DNA of 64,000 nucleotides from Nocardioides albus (GCF_014648255.1 NZ_BMQT01000003.1:186001-250000); one strand, 5' to 3'. Shown: positions 7,530 through 13,899, counted from the stretch's first letter. Notes: generated from the letters alone by a model not told the origin. Numbers and translations: made by a program.

Positions 7530-8134
7530 CCCAGACTCACCTCCTGAGCCTCGCCATCGAGTCGCCATCGTCTCTTCGCTTCGTCCACAGCCGCCCTGGC
7601 GCTCTGTACGTAGGTCTGGGAGTCGACAGATGGGTCCTTGGGTTTCTCCTCTACTGAGTCCTTGATCCCTCCTTGGTCCCCCTCTTCGAGGGGGTATAGG
7701 TCCCCCCGGTTATCGGGGGCTTCCGTGCCCCCTGAATCAAGGGGGATCGTCCCCCCGGTTTCGAGGGGGATGGTCCGGTGTCTCGCGAGGGTGTTTTCCA
7801 CAGGTTGAGCCTCCAGCGTCAGCCGGTACTCGGCACGTTGTCCGGGCTTGCCATCGACCTCGCGGACGATGGCACCTTCCGTCAGCAACACCTTGACGGC
7901 GAGCCGTACCTGCTCTTGAGCCTTCTTCCCCGGCGCGGTCTTCGGGCCGTATCCGATAGCACCGGCAAGCGCGACATGCCCGCGGAAGTAGTAGCCGCGA
8001 TCAACCCATCCGAAGTGCTCGGTCATCTTGCCTGCATCGAGCGTGTGCGCCGCCATGAAGACCAGCACCTTGTAGGGGTTTCCCGGGAGGTAACTCCAGT
8101 TCCGCACAGCCTCTGTCACCAACTCGATTCCCAT
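7526..8134 (-). CDS. Winged-helix, replication-like protein with internal octapeptide repeats
   Basis: About 202 residues, starting MGIELVTEAVRNW after GGAGG. The N-terminal 110 residues (NPYKVLVFMAAHTLD, VALAGAIGYGPK, QVRLAVKVLLTEGAIVREVD) look like a winged helix of the type found in phage and plasmid replication proteins. The middle contains four degenerate octapeptides (TIPLETGG, TIPLDSGG, TEAPDNRG, DLYPLEEG) encoded by an array of G and C tracts that could be an origin embedded in the gene. The C-terminus is acidic then helical. Function is inferred from architecture and context; a purely regulatory role is possible. Confidence 0.5.
   Translation of the reverse strand: MGIELVTEAVRNWSYLPGNPYKVLVFMAAHTLDAGKMTEHFGWVDRGYYFRGHVALAGAIGYGPKTAPGKKAQEQVRLAVKVLLTEGAIVREVDGKPGQRAEYRLTLEAQPVENTLARHRTIPLETGGTIPLDSGGTEAPDNRGDLYPLEEGDQGGIKDSVEEKPKDPSVDSQTYVQSARAAVDEAKRRWRLDGEAQEVSLG
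7690..7775. repeat. 25-bp periodic G5/C6 tract array inside the replication-like gene
   Basis: GGGGG occurs at 7690, 7715, 7741 and 7765 (spacings 25, 26, 24) with C5-C6 tracts at 7702, 7728 and 7751. GTCCCCCCGGTT is repeated exactly at 7700 and 7749. Each unit is a G-tract/C-tract palindrome. The DNA periodicity corresponds to the octapeptide repeat in the protein. Confidence 0.8.
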
Positions 8135-8213
8135 GTCACCTCCTCCGGTTCGTCGTGTACGTTTGAAGGCGGGTGGGCGCTCACTACGCCTGAGCACCCA
8201 CCCGCCATGCGTC

Positions 8214-8567
8214 TCAGTGCGAGAGCACGAATCCCTCCAGCACCGCCAGTAGCCGCAGGTCAATCTCCTGCTTCGGGGTCGCCTCACAGCGACGTGCGTG
8301 GATCGCCTGGAGCACGTCGAGCCGGTAGGACTTCTCCCCATCGGCGAGCCTTCGAAGCACGCGCCTCTGCCACGTGTCCGGCCAGCGGGAAGCGTCCGCC
8401 AGCATGTCCGCGATCGTGACTGCCGCGTCGATGTCCACGACGCCTCCGGCCTCGCTGGCGTCCTTCAACTCGTCGGCCAGATCTGGCATCGACAACACCG
8501 ACCCGTAGTGCAGGGACATGTAGGCAGGCAGTCGTGCTGAGTCGTCCATCTCGACCTTGCTCCACAT
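8214..8567 (-). CDS. Hypothetical protein of the element
   Basis: 117 residues from MWSKVEMDD (another ATG lies six codons later). No family recognised. The sequence is mixed alpha-helical: YMSLHYGSVLSMPDLADELKDA, then DAAVTIADMLADASRWPDTWQRRVLRRLADGEKSYRLDVL. The start lies 11 bp beyond the stop of the preceding gene, so the two are probably co-transcribed. The helical basic C-terminus might suit a small DNA- or protein-binding role; no assignment is made. Confidence 0.6.
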   Translation of the reverse strand: MWSKVEMDDSARLPAYMSLHYGSVLSMPDLADELKDASEAGGVVDIDAAVTIADMLADASRWPDTWQRRVLRRLADGEKSYRLDVLQAIHARRCEATPKQEIDLRLLAVLEGFVLSH

Positions 8568-8578
8568 CTTCGAGCCCT

Positions 8579-8875
8579 TCACGCGGTCGCGGCGAGGAAG
8601 CCGTCCAGGTTGTCGACCCACGCCCGCAGAGCGTTGGCGTCGTCGGGGTGCGTAACCTCGCGCTCGATCTCCTCGCGGAGCTCGTCGGTGTCGAACTCGT
8701 TGCCGTGCGACAGCGCCGTCAGGTTGCGGCTCGTGTTGGCCGGCGAGTGCCAGTACGACGCGATCGTGCGGGCCGTCTGGTCACTGACCACCGAGCCCAT
8801 CGCCCATGCGTACTCGATGTCGTCGTAGGTCTCCTTGGACGTGCCAAGTCGGTAGGTGTTCACGCTCGTCTTCAT
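8579..8875 (-). CDS. Hypothetical protein of the element
   Basis: 98 residues, start MKTSVNTYRLGTSKETYDD, preceded by CGAGAGGAA at 6 bp, a leader shared with the genes starting at 9570 and 10265. Acidic, helical, with no recognised domain. An 8-bp perfect stem with loop CTACGGA lies 58-80 bp upstream of the start. Size, acidity and leader resemble small early genes of actinophages. Confidence 0.65.
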   Translation of the reverse strand: MKTSVNTYRLGTSKETYDDIEYAWAMGSVVSDQTARTIASYWHSPANTSRNLTALSHGNEFDTDELREEIEREVTHPDDANALRAWVDNLDGFLAATA

Positions 8876-8932
8876 GGTGTTCCTCTCGAAGGTGACGTGC
8901 CTCTTCAGGTCGTGGGCCGTCACCCCGCGACG

Positions 8933-8955
8933 ACGGATGCCTACGGAGCATCCGT
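8933..8955 (-). ncRNA. 8-bp perfect hairpin with conserved CTACGGA loop (copy 1)
   Basis: ACGGATGC, loop CTACGGA (TCCGTAG on the - strand), GCATCCGT. It lies between two leftward genes, in the predicted leader of the gene at 8579-8875. It shares its 7-base loop with the hairpin at 9627-9649 while the stem differs by paired changes. No T-run follows on the transcribed strand, so a simple terminator is unlikely. Confidence 0.6.
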
Positions 8956-8961
8956 TTCGGC

Positions 8962-9570
8962 TCATCGGCTCAGCACTGCCGCCCTGTGGTCGCTCGTTGA
9001 GTCGGAGCGCTCGCACAGGTCGCAAGTGCGGTAGGCGTTGTTCGGGCAGTCGTCACAGTCGTCACCACAGGCAAGGACGACGCGGTTCATCTCGACGGGC
9101 CACCGCTCACGCCACAGGTCGATCAGGTCTCCGGCGATGTCCTTGTAGCCCTCCCCGAACTCGCCGGACATCACGACGCACTCGCCGTTGGCGATGACGC
9201 AGGCACAGTCGTGGCAGATCTCGATCTCGTGTGCGACCGTGATTGGCTCAACCTCGGGCTTGTCGTCCTCGTCCATCAGGTCGAGACGCAGAGTCGAGTT
9301 CTCGACGCTCCAGACGTAGCCCTCGGGAGACTCGTCGTTCATGTGGTCAACAGCCCAGTCGGCCTCAAGGCGGATCGCCTCGACGTGCTCCGAGTCGTCC
9401 CACTGCTTCGTGGTGTGACGGATCATCTTGCGCATGTCTTCCTCCACCTCAAGCCCGAAGTAGGTGGCGGCGAAGTTGATGATCTGAATGTTGAAGTCGA
9501 TGGCGTTCGTCGTGTTGCCGTCGACGTAAACCACGCCCTCGGCGTACGCAAAGTCAAAGGTCGTGCTCAT
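8962..9570 (-). CDS. Acidic protein with cysteine-rich C-terminal domain
   Basis: 202 residues, ATG with CGAGAGGGA 7 bp upstream. The N-terminal two thirds are acidic with no known motif (MSTTFDFAYAEGVVYVDG). The C-terminal third has clustered cysteines: CHDCACVIANGEC, then CGDDCDDCPNN and CDLC, consistent with two zinc sites. CHDC...NGE segments of this kind are common in uncharacterised proteins of actinobacterial phages and plasmids. Its promoter (about 9657-9684) contains one copy of the TGTACGTACA palindrome. Function unknown. Confidence 0.75.
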   Translation of the reverse strand: MSTTFDFAYAEGVVYVDGNTTNAIDFNIQIINFAATYFGLEVEEDMRKMIRHTTKQWDDSEHVEAIRLEADWAVDHMNDESPEGYVWSVENSTLRLDLMDEDDKPEVEPITVAHEIEICHDCACVIANGECVVMSGEFGEGYKDIAGDLIDLWRERWPVEMNRVVLACGDDCDDCPNNAYRTCDLCERSDSTSDHRAAVLSR

Positions 9571-9626
9571 GGTTGGTCCCTCTCGGTATTGGCAGGCTCA
9601 TCAGCGGCGACATGCCAAGTCACCGG

Positions 9627-9649
9627 ACAGGCACCTACGGAGTGCCTGT
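9627..9649 (-). ncRNA. 8-bp perfect hairpin with conserved CTACGGA loop (copy 2), at the predicted 5' end of the mRNA
   Basis: ACAGGCAC, loop CTACGGA, GTGCCTGT. It begins at the expected transcription start of the promoter whose -10 is at 9657-9662. The stem differs from copy 1 by compensated substitutions, while the loop is identical. Confidence 0.6.
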
Positions 9650-9656
9650 TTCGCCA

Positions 9657-9684
9657 GATCTACGATGTACGTACATCCTGCTAA
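9657..9684 (-). promoter_or_regulatory. Leftward promoter with a TGTACGTACA operator in the spacer
   Basis: On the - strand a -35-like TTTAGC and -10-like TAGATC (9657-9662) flank the perfect 14-bp palindrome GATGTACGTACATC (9664-9677). The same palindrome lies in the same place in the promoter at 10713-10740. A repressor bound here would cover the RNA polymerase contact region. Confidence 0.55.
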
Positions 9685-10265
9685 AGCGAGCGGAACACGT
9701 GCACCGCTCCATTGCTCGCGTTCTCGACGGAGTAGTCGAACTCAAGGTCGGAGCTCCACCTACTCATGTCGATGTAGGGACGAAGGTGCTCGGGGATCTC
9801 GTCGTCGTATCCCATCTCGTCCCAAAGGTGTTCGGCGTAGTCATCGAACGATGACCACTCCCCGGCGTACCCCTCTTGAAACTCGGCAAGATCAGGAAGT
9901 CCGTCACCATCGACCGACCCGAGTCCCGTGCGGACATACGCCCGGAACGCGTCGTACTCCCATGGCATCAGTTCGCCGAACAGCGCACCCCACTTGCCAG
10001 CGGTCGACGGCGAGCACTCCCCCTCAATCGGGAGTTCGTGGTCCATCACCCACATCTCTTCATGCGGGCCGTAGATCTCCTCGCCAGAGACGTAGCCCGC
10101 CTCGTCGGTCGTGATCCCGCATGCAGCGTGGAGTCGCTTTGCAGTGATCCCGTCCGCAATGTCGGCGTTATACCACTCGCCCACCAACTTGCCGTCGTTG
10201 TAGCAGGCAAGGCAGCCGAGCCATACCTGCGGCATGACATCGGTTCGTACGGCAGCAATGGTCAT
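9681..10265 (-). CDS. ardA: ArdA-family antirestriction protein
   Basis: 194 residues, very acidic. PQVWLGCLACYNDGKLVGEW at the N-terminus, MDHELPIEGE in the middle, and FQEGYAGEWSSFDDYAEHLW with LRPYIDMSRWSSDLEFDY at the C-terminus match the three-domain ArdA pattern. ArdA dimers mimic bent B-form DNA and block type I restriction enzymes in the cytoplasm, protecting incoming mobile DNA. It starts at ATG 10265 with CGAGAGGGA upstream and is the first gene after the long structured leader, so it would be among the first products made on entry. Strong evidence that the element moves between cells. Confidence 0.88.
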   Translation of the reverse strand: MTIAAVRTDVMPQVWLGCLACYNDGKLVGEWYNADIADGITAKRLHAACGITTDEAGYVSGEEIYGPHEEMWVMDHELPIEGECSPSTAGKWGALFGELMPWEYDAFRAYVRTGLGSVDGDGLPDLAEFQEGYAGEWSSFDDYAEHLWDEMGYDDEIPEHLRPYIDMSRWSSDLEFDYSVENASNGAVHVFRSL

Positions 10266-10285
10266 CTTGTATCCCTCTCGGAAAG

Positions 10286-10306
10286 GCAAGCCCCTGTCGG
10301 ACTTGC
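10286..10306 (-). ncRNA. Small hairpin before ardA
   Basis: GCAAG (10286-10290) pairs with CTTGC (10302-10306) around an 11-base loop that on the - strand begins TCCG, like the loops at 8933 and 9627. It lies about 20 bp upstream of the ardA start. Confidence 0.4.
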
Positions 10307-10448
10307 TCAGTGGATCGCCTAGGACTTGCACCTAGCCCGTCACGCTCGCCGAAAGAGAGAGGCTCTTCGGGTCATCGCACAATCGGCGCTCTTGCTGGCT
10401 CCGATCCTCGACCGTTTCATCTCGTCACGTTCTGAACGGGCTCATAAT

Positions 10449-10468
10449 CCCGGTCTCTCACTACCGGG
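10449..10468. other. Short inverted repeat in the ardA leader
   Basis: CCCGGT and ACCGGG are separated by 8 bp. The 385 bp between ardA and the structured leader contain no convincing gene; this and a CCGAA-rich hairpin near 10344-10366 are the only structures seen. Confidence 0.35.
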
Positions 10469-10627
10469 CGTTTCTGCCGTCGACTCTGGCGATTCCGTTT
10501 CCGCTTGCTACGCGAGAGGGAGACCCCTACCGATCGCGCATCGCTCACGATTGCGAGCGTGCAACGTAGTCCGTACCTACGTACCTAATCCTTTGTCGAC
10601 GCGAGAGTTCCGCGCCTACCACGTGAC

Positions 10628-10645
10628 CACTATTGAGTTCTCAAG
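10628..10645 (-). promoter_or_regulatory. rRNA-leader-like antitermination motif
   Basis: On the - strand CTTGAGAACTCAATAGTG closely resembles the conserved TTTGAGAACTCAATAGTG element found in many actinobacterial rRNA leaders. It lies directly after the 5' structured element of the leftward transcript. Resemblance is from memory; an antitermination role is inference. Confidence 0.35.
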
Positions 10646-10651
10646 TCTTGC

Positions 10652-10705
10652 CCTGTCATGCGAGCCGCTTTCGGCCTTTCGGCCCGTCCCGTTCTCGCTG
10701 ACAGG
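10652..10705 (-). ncRNA. 5'-terminal structured leader RNA of the leftward operon
   Basis: CCTGTCA pairs with TGACAGG (7 bp) and GCGAG with CTCGC (5 bp), enclosing GGCC-GAAA-GGCC, a GNRA tetraloop hairpin as read on the - strand. The element spans 54 nt and starts about where the promoter at 10713-10740 would initiate. Confidence 0.6.
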
Positions 10706-10712
10706 AAAGAAC

Positions 10713-10740
10713 ACTAGAGGATGTACGTACATCCATGCAA
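10713..10740 (-). promoter_or_regulatory. Main leftward promoter with palindromic operator in the spacer
   Basis: On the - strand TTGCAT (10735-10740) and TCTAGT (10713-10718) are separated by 16 bp, which are exactly the perfect palindrome GGATGTACGTACATCC (10719-10734). Start would be near 10706, at the base of the leader hairpin. Confidence 0.6.
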
Positions 10741-10820
10741 GTCGAACGCGAGGATTAGTTCTCCGGATCAGCAATAACCGCAGATCAGACGGCAGAAAAA
10801 AGTTTGGAAGAGTCGCTCTT

Positions 10821-11021
10821 GCATGCCCCTCTAACGGCCCATCGGGGCATGCACAAAGCAATCCTCCACACGCTCCTTGTGTGGCCCACAGAACGGCATG
10901 CACGCGCTCTCATGCCTGCCTCCATCGGCCCCATAGGCACGCACTCACGGGGTACGCCACGGTGCATGCCCTGGATAGTCCACAAGTTCACTCGACAATG
11001 CACAGCTCGCAGCCGGCATGC
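10821..11021. repeat. Iteron-like cluster of five GCATGC sites
   Basis: GCATGC occurs at 10821, 10847, 10896, 10964 and 11016, with a CATGCC variant near 10911. The first two form a 10-bp perfect inverted repeat, TGCATGCCCC/GGGGCATGCA, with a 14-bp loop. A CCACAC/GTGTGG hairpin lies near 10866. The roughly 940 bp between ardA and the next gene (11209) has no credible coding sequence; this half looks like an origin or a multi-site regulatory region. Confidence 0.6.
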
Positions 11022-11208
11022 TCCATTGACTAGTAAGTCGACTGGGTATAGGGGTATGACCCCTTCACGCGAGCAGCCCCCACCGCCCCGTCATAGCGTC
11101 AAAGATTCCGCCACAGTTTTGAAGTCGATGAGACTGCGCAGGTTTCCGGGCCTCAAAGACGCGAAACGCCCCTCAGGGCCTATTTCTAGGCTCCAAGGGG
11201 CGCTTTCG

Positions 11209-11421
11209 TCAGTTTCGCTTCCGGTCGTATCTCTGTTTTCTGGCTTCCGCTCCAGCCGGCCTCCACGAGCCACGCTGGCCGTTGAATGGCCTCTGTGGGC
11301 GTCCCATGGACGACATGGTGGCGTCATCGCAGGCGTCGCACTTGCGCGGCGTCCAGGGGAACGGCACCACGACGGTATCGCCGCAATAGGGGCATGCGAT
11401 CCCCTTCGGTTCGTCACTCAT
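11209..11421 (-). CDS. Small zinc-ribbon protein
   Basis: 70 residues from MSDEPKGIACPYCGD, overlapping the end of the HNH-like gene by 8 bp with GGAG 7 bp upstream. CPYCG and CDAC about 22 residues apart give one zinc ribbon; the C-terminus is strongly basic (RKQRYDRKRN). Probably a nucleic-acid-binding protein translated in coupling with the upstream gene. Exact function unknown. Confidence 0.7.
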   Translation of the reverse strand: MSDEPKGIACPYCGDTVVVPFPWTPRKCDACDDATMSSMGRPQRPFNGQRGSWRPAGAEARKQRYDRKRN

Positions 11422-11965
11422 CGGCATCTCCGAGGTTGGCGAGAAGGACGGTTCGCAGCCGCCGAACAGAGTGCAGCTCGCCCTTATCCATCTTGGCGTG
11501 ACAACCCCGACAACGGGGCGCGTAGTGCTCCTCGTGAGGACAGTACGGGGAACGGTTGCCCTTGGCTCGCGCGTAGGAGTCGATCGGGAGGCGCTCCTCG
11601 GAGCAGCCGCGGACGTAGGACCAGTCAGCAGCCTGTCCACCGCAGTCGATGCACTCGTGATCGCCAGCGGCTCCGCGCTCGCTCTTCACCCGAAGGTGCA
11701 TAGCGGCGTAGGTCGGCTCAGGAGTCCATCGAGGGTTCGTTCCTGCGCTCATGCGGCACTTGACGCAGCAGGTGTTCCTGCGACTCTCGCGCCGCAGGTC
11801 GTCCTGCCGAACAGTGCTGTCCTGGCCGCAGTTTGAGCACGACACATGCCATCTGCGCCGATGAGTGTTGCCGTTCCTGACAGCCTCAGCCTCACTCAGC
11901 ACGGTAAGCACCCCGTACTGCTCGCCAACTTGGATGGGAGGCAGTCTCCGGCGCTGTCCCCTCAT
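11414..11965 (-). CDS. HNH-like, multi-zinc-knuckle protein
   Basis: 183 residues. An N-terminal domain with CSNCG and CCVKC knuckles is followed by HECIDCGGQAADWSY and YAPRCRGCHAKMD. The last pattern is the zinc-binding frame of HNH endonucleases encoded by actinophages and homing elements. The central catalytic histidine pair is less clear, so a binding-only role remains possible. The start overlaps the stop of the upstream gene (ATGA). It might act in DNA processing or homing of the element. Confidence 0.65.
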   Translation of the reverse strand: MRGQRRRLPPIQVGEQYGVLTVLSEAEAVRNGNTHRRRWHVSCSNCGQDSTVRQDDLRRESRRNTCCVKCRMSAGTNPRWTPEPTYAAMHLRVKSERGAAGDHECIDCGGQAADWSYVRGCSEERLPIDSYARAKGNRSPYCPHEEHYAPRCRGCHAKMDKGELHSVRRLRTVLLANLGDADE

Positions 11966-12930
11966 TCGGTGCCGTAGCTCGCGGTCGCGGTGACCTCGAA
12001 CTCGACACTGACGCCGAAAGCCTTGCCGTTCGCCTCTTCGATCTGGAAGGGCTCGGTCTTGGTCACCTTGGCGTCCTGCACGAAGCCGACGTTTTGCACG
12101 AAGCCACCACGCTTGGTGATCTCAGCGCACTCCCGCTCGGCCTTCTCGCTCAGCTCGTTGATCGAGAAGGGAACCACCGACGGGTGACTCGACCGACTAT
12201 GCACAGCCAGACGACCGCGCAGCACTGCAGTGTCACCGTCGATGCTCGCGACCTCCGAGACGCCGATCTCGTGCTGAACGTAGACGCCAAGCGTCTCCAC
12301 GAAGGCACCCGTTGCAGGGTCATACGACTGTCCCATCGAGTCCAGGGACTGACCGAGCACACGGGCGAGGCCGGCAGCGGAGGGGTGAGCGATAAACGGC
12401 TTGGACAGGATCCAGCCATCAGACGAGAACCCGAGACCCGGCTGCTTGAAGTCCTTGCCCTGATACTTGAGCGAGGGGACGGTGAACAGCCCGACCTTCC
12501 GCGTCGTACGCGACTCGAACAGCGACTTCAGCGCCTTGCGGGTTGGCTCAACGCCACCGTAGAACTCAAGCCACACGCCACCGCTGGCGTGGCCGTAGCC
12601 AGTGTGCTCGACAGGACCATGCCGCTTCACCAAAACGGCAGGGTTGCCGTCCTTGATCTGCTCGGGGTCGGTGGTGATTACAGCCGCGCGTGGGATGCCG
12701 AGTCCATCGGCGTCCTCAAGGACAGCGACAACGAAGTCAGCGATCTCCGTCGTCCACGAATCCATCTCGGCGAGGAGGACGGCCTGCTCCTTGGCGGCGC
12801 GCTCTGCTCGCCACTCATCGAGGATCTCCTCGAAGTAGATGTTGATGACCTCATTGCGCGAGAGAGTGCCGCCGTTGATGTAGTCGGCCTTTGCCTTCGC
12901 CATACGCGGCGAGAGGGTGTTCTTCGTCAT
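11962..12930 (-). CDS. Hypothetical protein of the element (largest unknown)
   Basis: 322 residues from MTKNTLSPRMAKAKADYIN, with AGGAG 9 bp upstream in the repeated leader sequence. The N-terminal 80 residues are helical (NEVINIYFEEILDEWRAERAA); the rest is beta-rich with HGPVEHTGYGHASGGVWLEF and repeated small-residue strands to the end (VEFEVTATASYGTE). There is no signal peptide, membrane helix or recognised motif. It is the lead gene of a coupled trio with the HNH-like and zinc-ribbon genes, so a common DNA-metabolism role is possible. Confidence 0.7.
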   Translation of the reverse strand: MTKNTLSPRMAKAKADYINGGTLSRNEVINIYFEEILDEWRAERAAKEQAVLLAEMDSWTTEIADFVVAVLEDADGLGIPRAAVITTDPEQIKDGNPAVLVKRHGPVEHTGYGHASGGVWLEFYGGVEPTRKALKSLFESRTTRKVGLFTVPSLKYQGKDFKQPGLGFSSDGWILSKPFIAHPSAAGLARVLGQSLDSMGQSYDPATGAFVETLGVYVQHEIGVSEVASIDGDTAVLRGRLAVHSRSSHPSVVPFSINELSEKAERECAEITKRGGFVQNVGFVQDAKVTKTEPFQIEEANGKAFGVSVEFEVTATASYGTE

Positions 12931-12936
12931 TCTGGT

Positions 12937-12959
12937 GTTCTCCTGTTCAGTTGGTGATG
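12937..12959 (-). repeat. Start-associated leader repeat, copy 1
   Basis: On the - strand CATCACCAACTGAA, one variable base, then AGGAGAAC. It carries the ribosome binding site of the gene at 12930 and matches 13162-13184 in 22 of 23 positions. Confidence 0.7.
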
Positions 12960-13153
12960 GTGCGGTGAGTGCGGACGGTGAAGGGATGTGATCCCCGACG
13001 CCGCTGTTTAGCGTTGAAGGCACTGGGAAGGGCCTGGAGATGGAACGAGCCGGCAGGGTGTTCCCAGCGCTCTCCTGGAGCCGCTAGAAGGCCGTTGGAT
13101 CGAAGGTCGGCCTGAATCTCAGGCGGGACCTGCTTGTACTGGGTTGGTGTCAC
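12947..13153 (-). CDS. Small hypothetical protein
   Basis: 68 residues, GTG start with AGGAG upstream in the second copy of the leader repeat. MTPTQYKQVPPEIQADLRSNG at the N-terminus, otherwise proline-, histidine- and arginine-rich with no recognised motif. The gene overlaps copy 1 of the leader repeat at its 3' end. Coding status rests mostly on the leader; it may be a small phage-type accessory protein. Confidence 0.5.
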   Translation of the reverse strand: MTPTQYKQVPPEIQADLRSNGLLAAPGERWEHPAGSFHLQALPSAFNAKQRRRGSHPFTVRTHRTITN

Positions 13154-13161
13154 TTGGTGTT

Positions 13162-13184
13162 GTTCTCCTTTTCAGTTGGTGATG
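13162..13184 (-). repeat. Start-associated leader repeat, copy 2
   Basis: Same 23-bp sequence as 12937-12959 with one mismatch. Two leftward genes thus share an unusually long conserved leader, which recalls the start-associated sequences of some mycobacteriophages. Confidence 0.7.
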
Positions 13185-13196
13185 TGTCTTGGCAGC

Positions 13197-13229
13197 ACGG
13201 ATCCACGGACTCGCCAAAGGCGGATCCGT
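13197..13229. repeat. Inverted repeat ACGGATCC / GGATCCGT
   Basis: Perfect 8-bp arms with a 17-bp loop, about 45 bp upstream of the gene starting at 13153. The loop contains ACGGA, the string found in the loops at 8933 and 9627. Confidence 0.45.
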
Positions 13230-13246
13230 AATGCGTGACGTTCGAT

Positions 13247-13320
13247 CAGTGGAGGGAAACTAGAAGACAAAGACGAAGATCTAGGTCCTAGTCCTTCTTC
13301 TCCTCCACTGCCAGCAAGAG
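13247..13320. other. Large stem-loop in a 290-bp non-coding gap
   Basis: CAGTGGAGG (13247-13255) and CCTCCACTG (13312-13320) are perfect 9-bp arms around a purine-rich 56-bp loop. No gene is visible between 13185 and 13473; this stem-loop, the repeat before it and the GTGCCCG hairpins after it are what the gap holds. Confidence 0.45.
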
Positions 13321-13439
13321 CAACGGAGCGCGAGCATGAGTCCGCCGAAGGCGCTTCATGGGTCGCTCAGCGCTAGGAGTCGCTTGCCGAACCCGTCGCG
13401 GAACGGCTCGCACGCTCGCCTACGCTCCGGGTTTTATAA

Positions 13440-13471
13440 GTGCCCGTTTTTGTGCCCGTTTTTTCGGGCAC
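13440..13471 (-). terminator. Duplicated GTGCCCG hairpin after a leftward gene
   Basis: GTGCCCG at 13440 and 13452, each followed by T5-T6, can both pair with CGGGCAC at 13465-13471. It lies 2 bp beyond the stop of the gene at 13474-13899, so a terminator with two alternative stems is likely, though the T-runs are within the hairpin. Confidence 0.45.
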
Positions 13472-13473
13472 GC

Positions 13474-13899
13474 TTACGCCGCTGGGCTCGCGGCGTCTTC
13501 CCAGAATGAGTCTGACCAGAAGAGCACGCGACGGTAGATCCGTCCTGGCGTCCGCTCCCCCACTTGCATCGGGGTCTCTCCTGCTGCGACCCAGCCCTTA
13601 CTCATGGCTACCTTCATGTAGCCCGCTCCGGTGTCGCGCTTGATGCCGTACGACTCGGTGGCGCTCTTCATCGTGCGGCTGGGCTGGAGGAAGTAGTACG
13701 CCACGAAGTCTCGCGCCTTCTCCTCGCGCCTCGACAGCCCCGTGATTGCGTGCAGGCGCGAGTGCCACGCGTCCGTGAACGCCTGCTGCCCAGTGTCGAT
13801 CGAGTCGGCCGGCCTGGGCCTCAGCAACCGAGCGTTCGCCTCCTCCGCGGCGTACGTGGCGTAGAGCCACTGCCACATGTCGGTCGCGCCGTTGGTCAC
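13474..13899 (-). CDS. Hypothetical protein, possible DNA-binding regulator
   Basis: 141 residues, GTG start overlapping the upstream stop (GTGA). MWQWLYATYAAEEANARLLRP and HAITGLSRREEKARDFVAYYF are helical; TMKSATESYGIKRDTGAGYMK has the spacing of a helix-turn-helix. The C-terminus is aromatic (YRRVLFWSDSFWED). No family is recognised. It is the last gene of a coupled run of three small genes. Confidence 0.65.
   Translation of the reverse strand: MTNGATDMWQWLYATYAAEEANARLLRPRPADSIDTGQQAFTDAWHSRLHAITGLSRREEKARDFVAYYFLQPSRTMKSATESYGIKRDTGAGYMKVAMSKGWVAAGETPMQVGERTPGRIYRRVLFWSDSFWEDAASPAA

Noticed and set aside
10785..11003. A 72-codon - strand protein in the iteron region
   Set aside because: Its residues mirror the GCATGC repeats and it has no ribosome binding site.
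10326..11033. A 235-codon + strand gene between ardA and the HNH-like gene
   Set aside because: The frame crosses promoter, leader and GCATGC repeats and has a skewed composition; the region is better explained as non-coding regulatory DNA.
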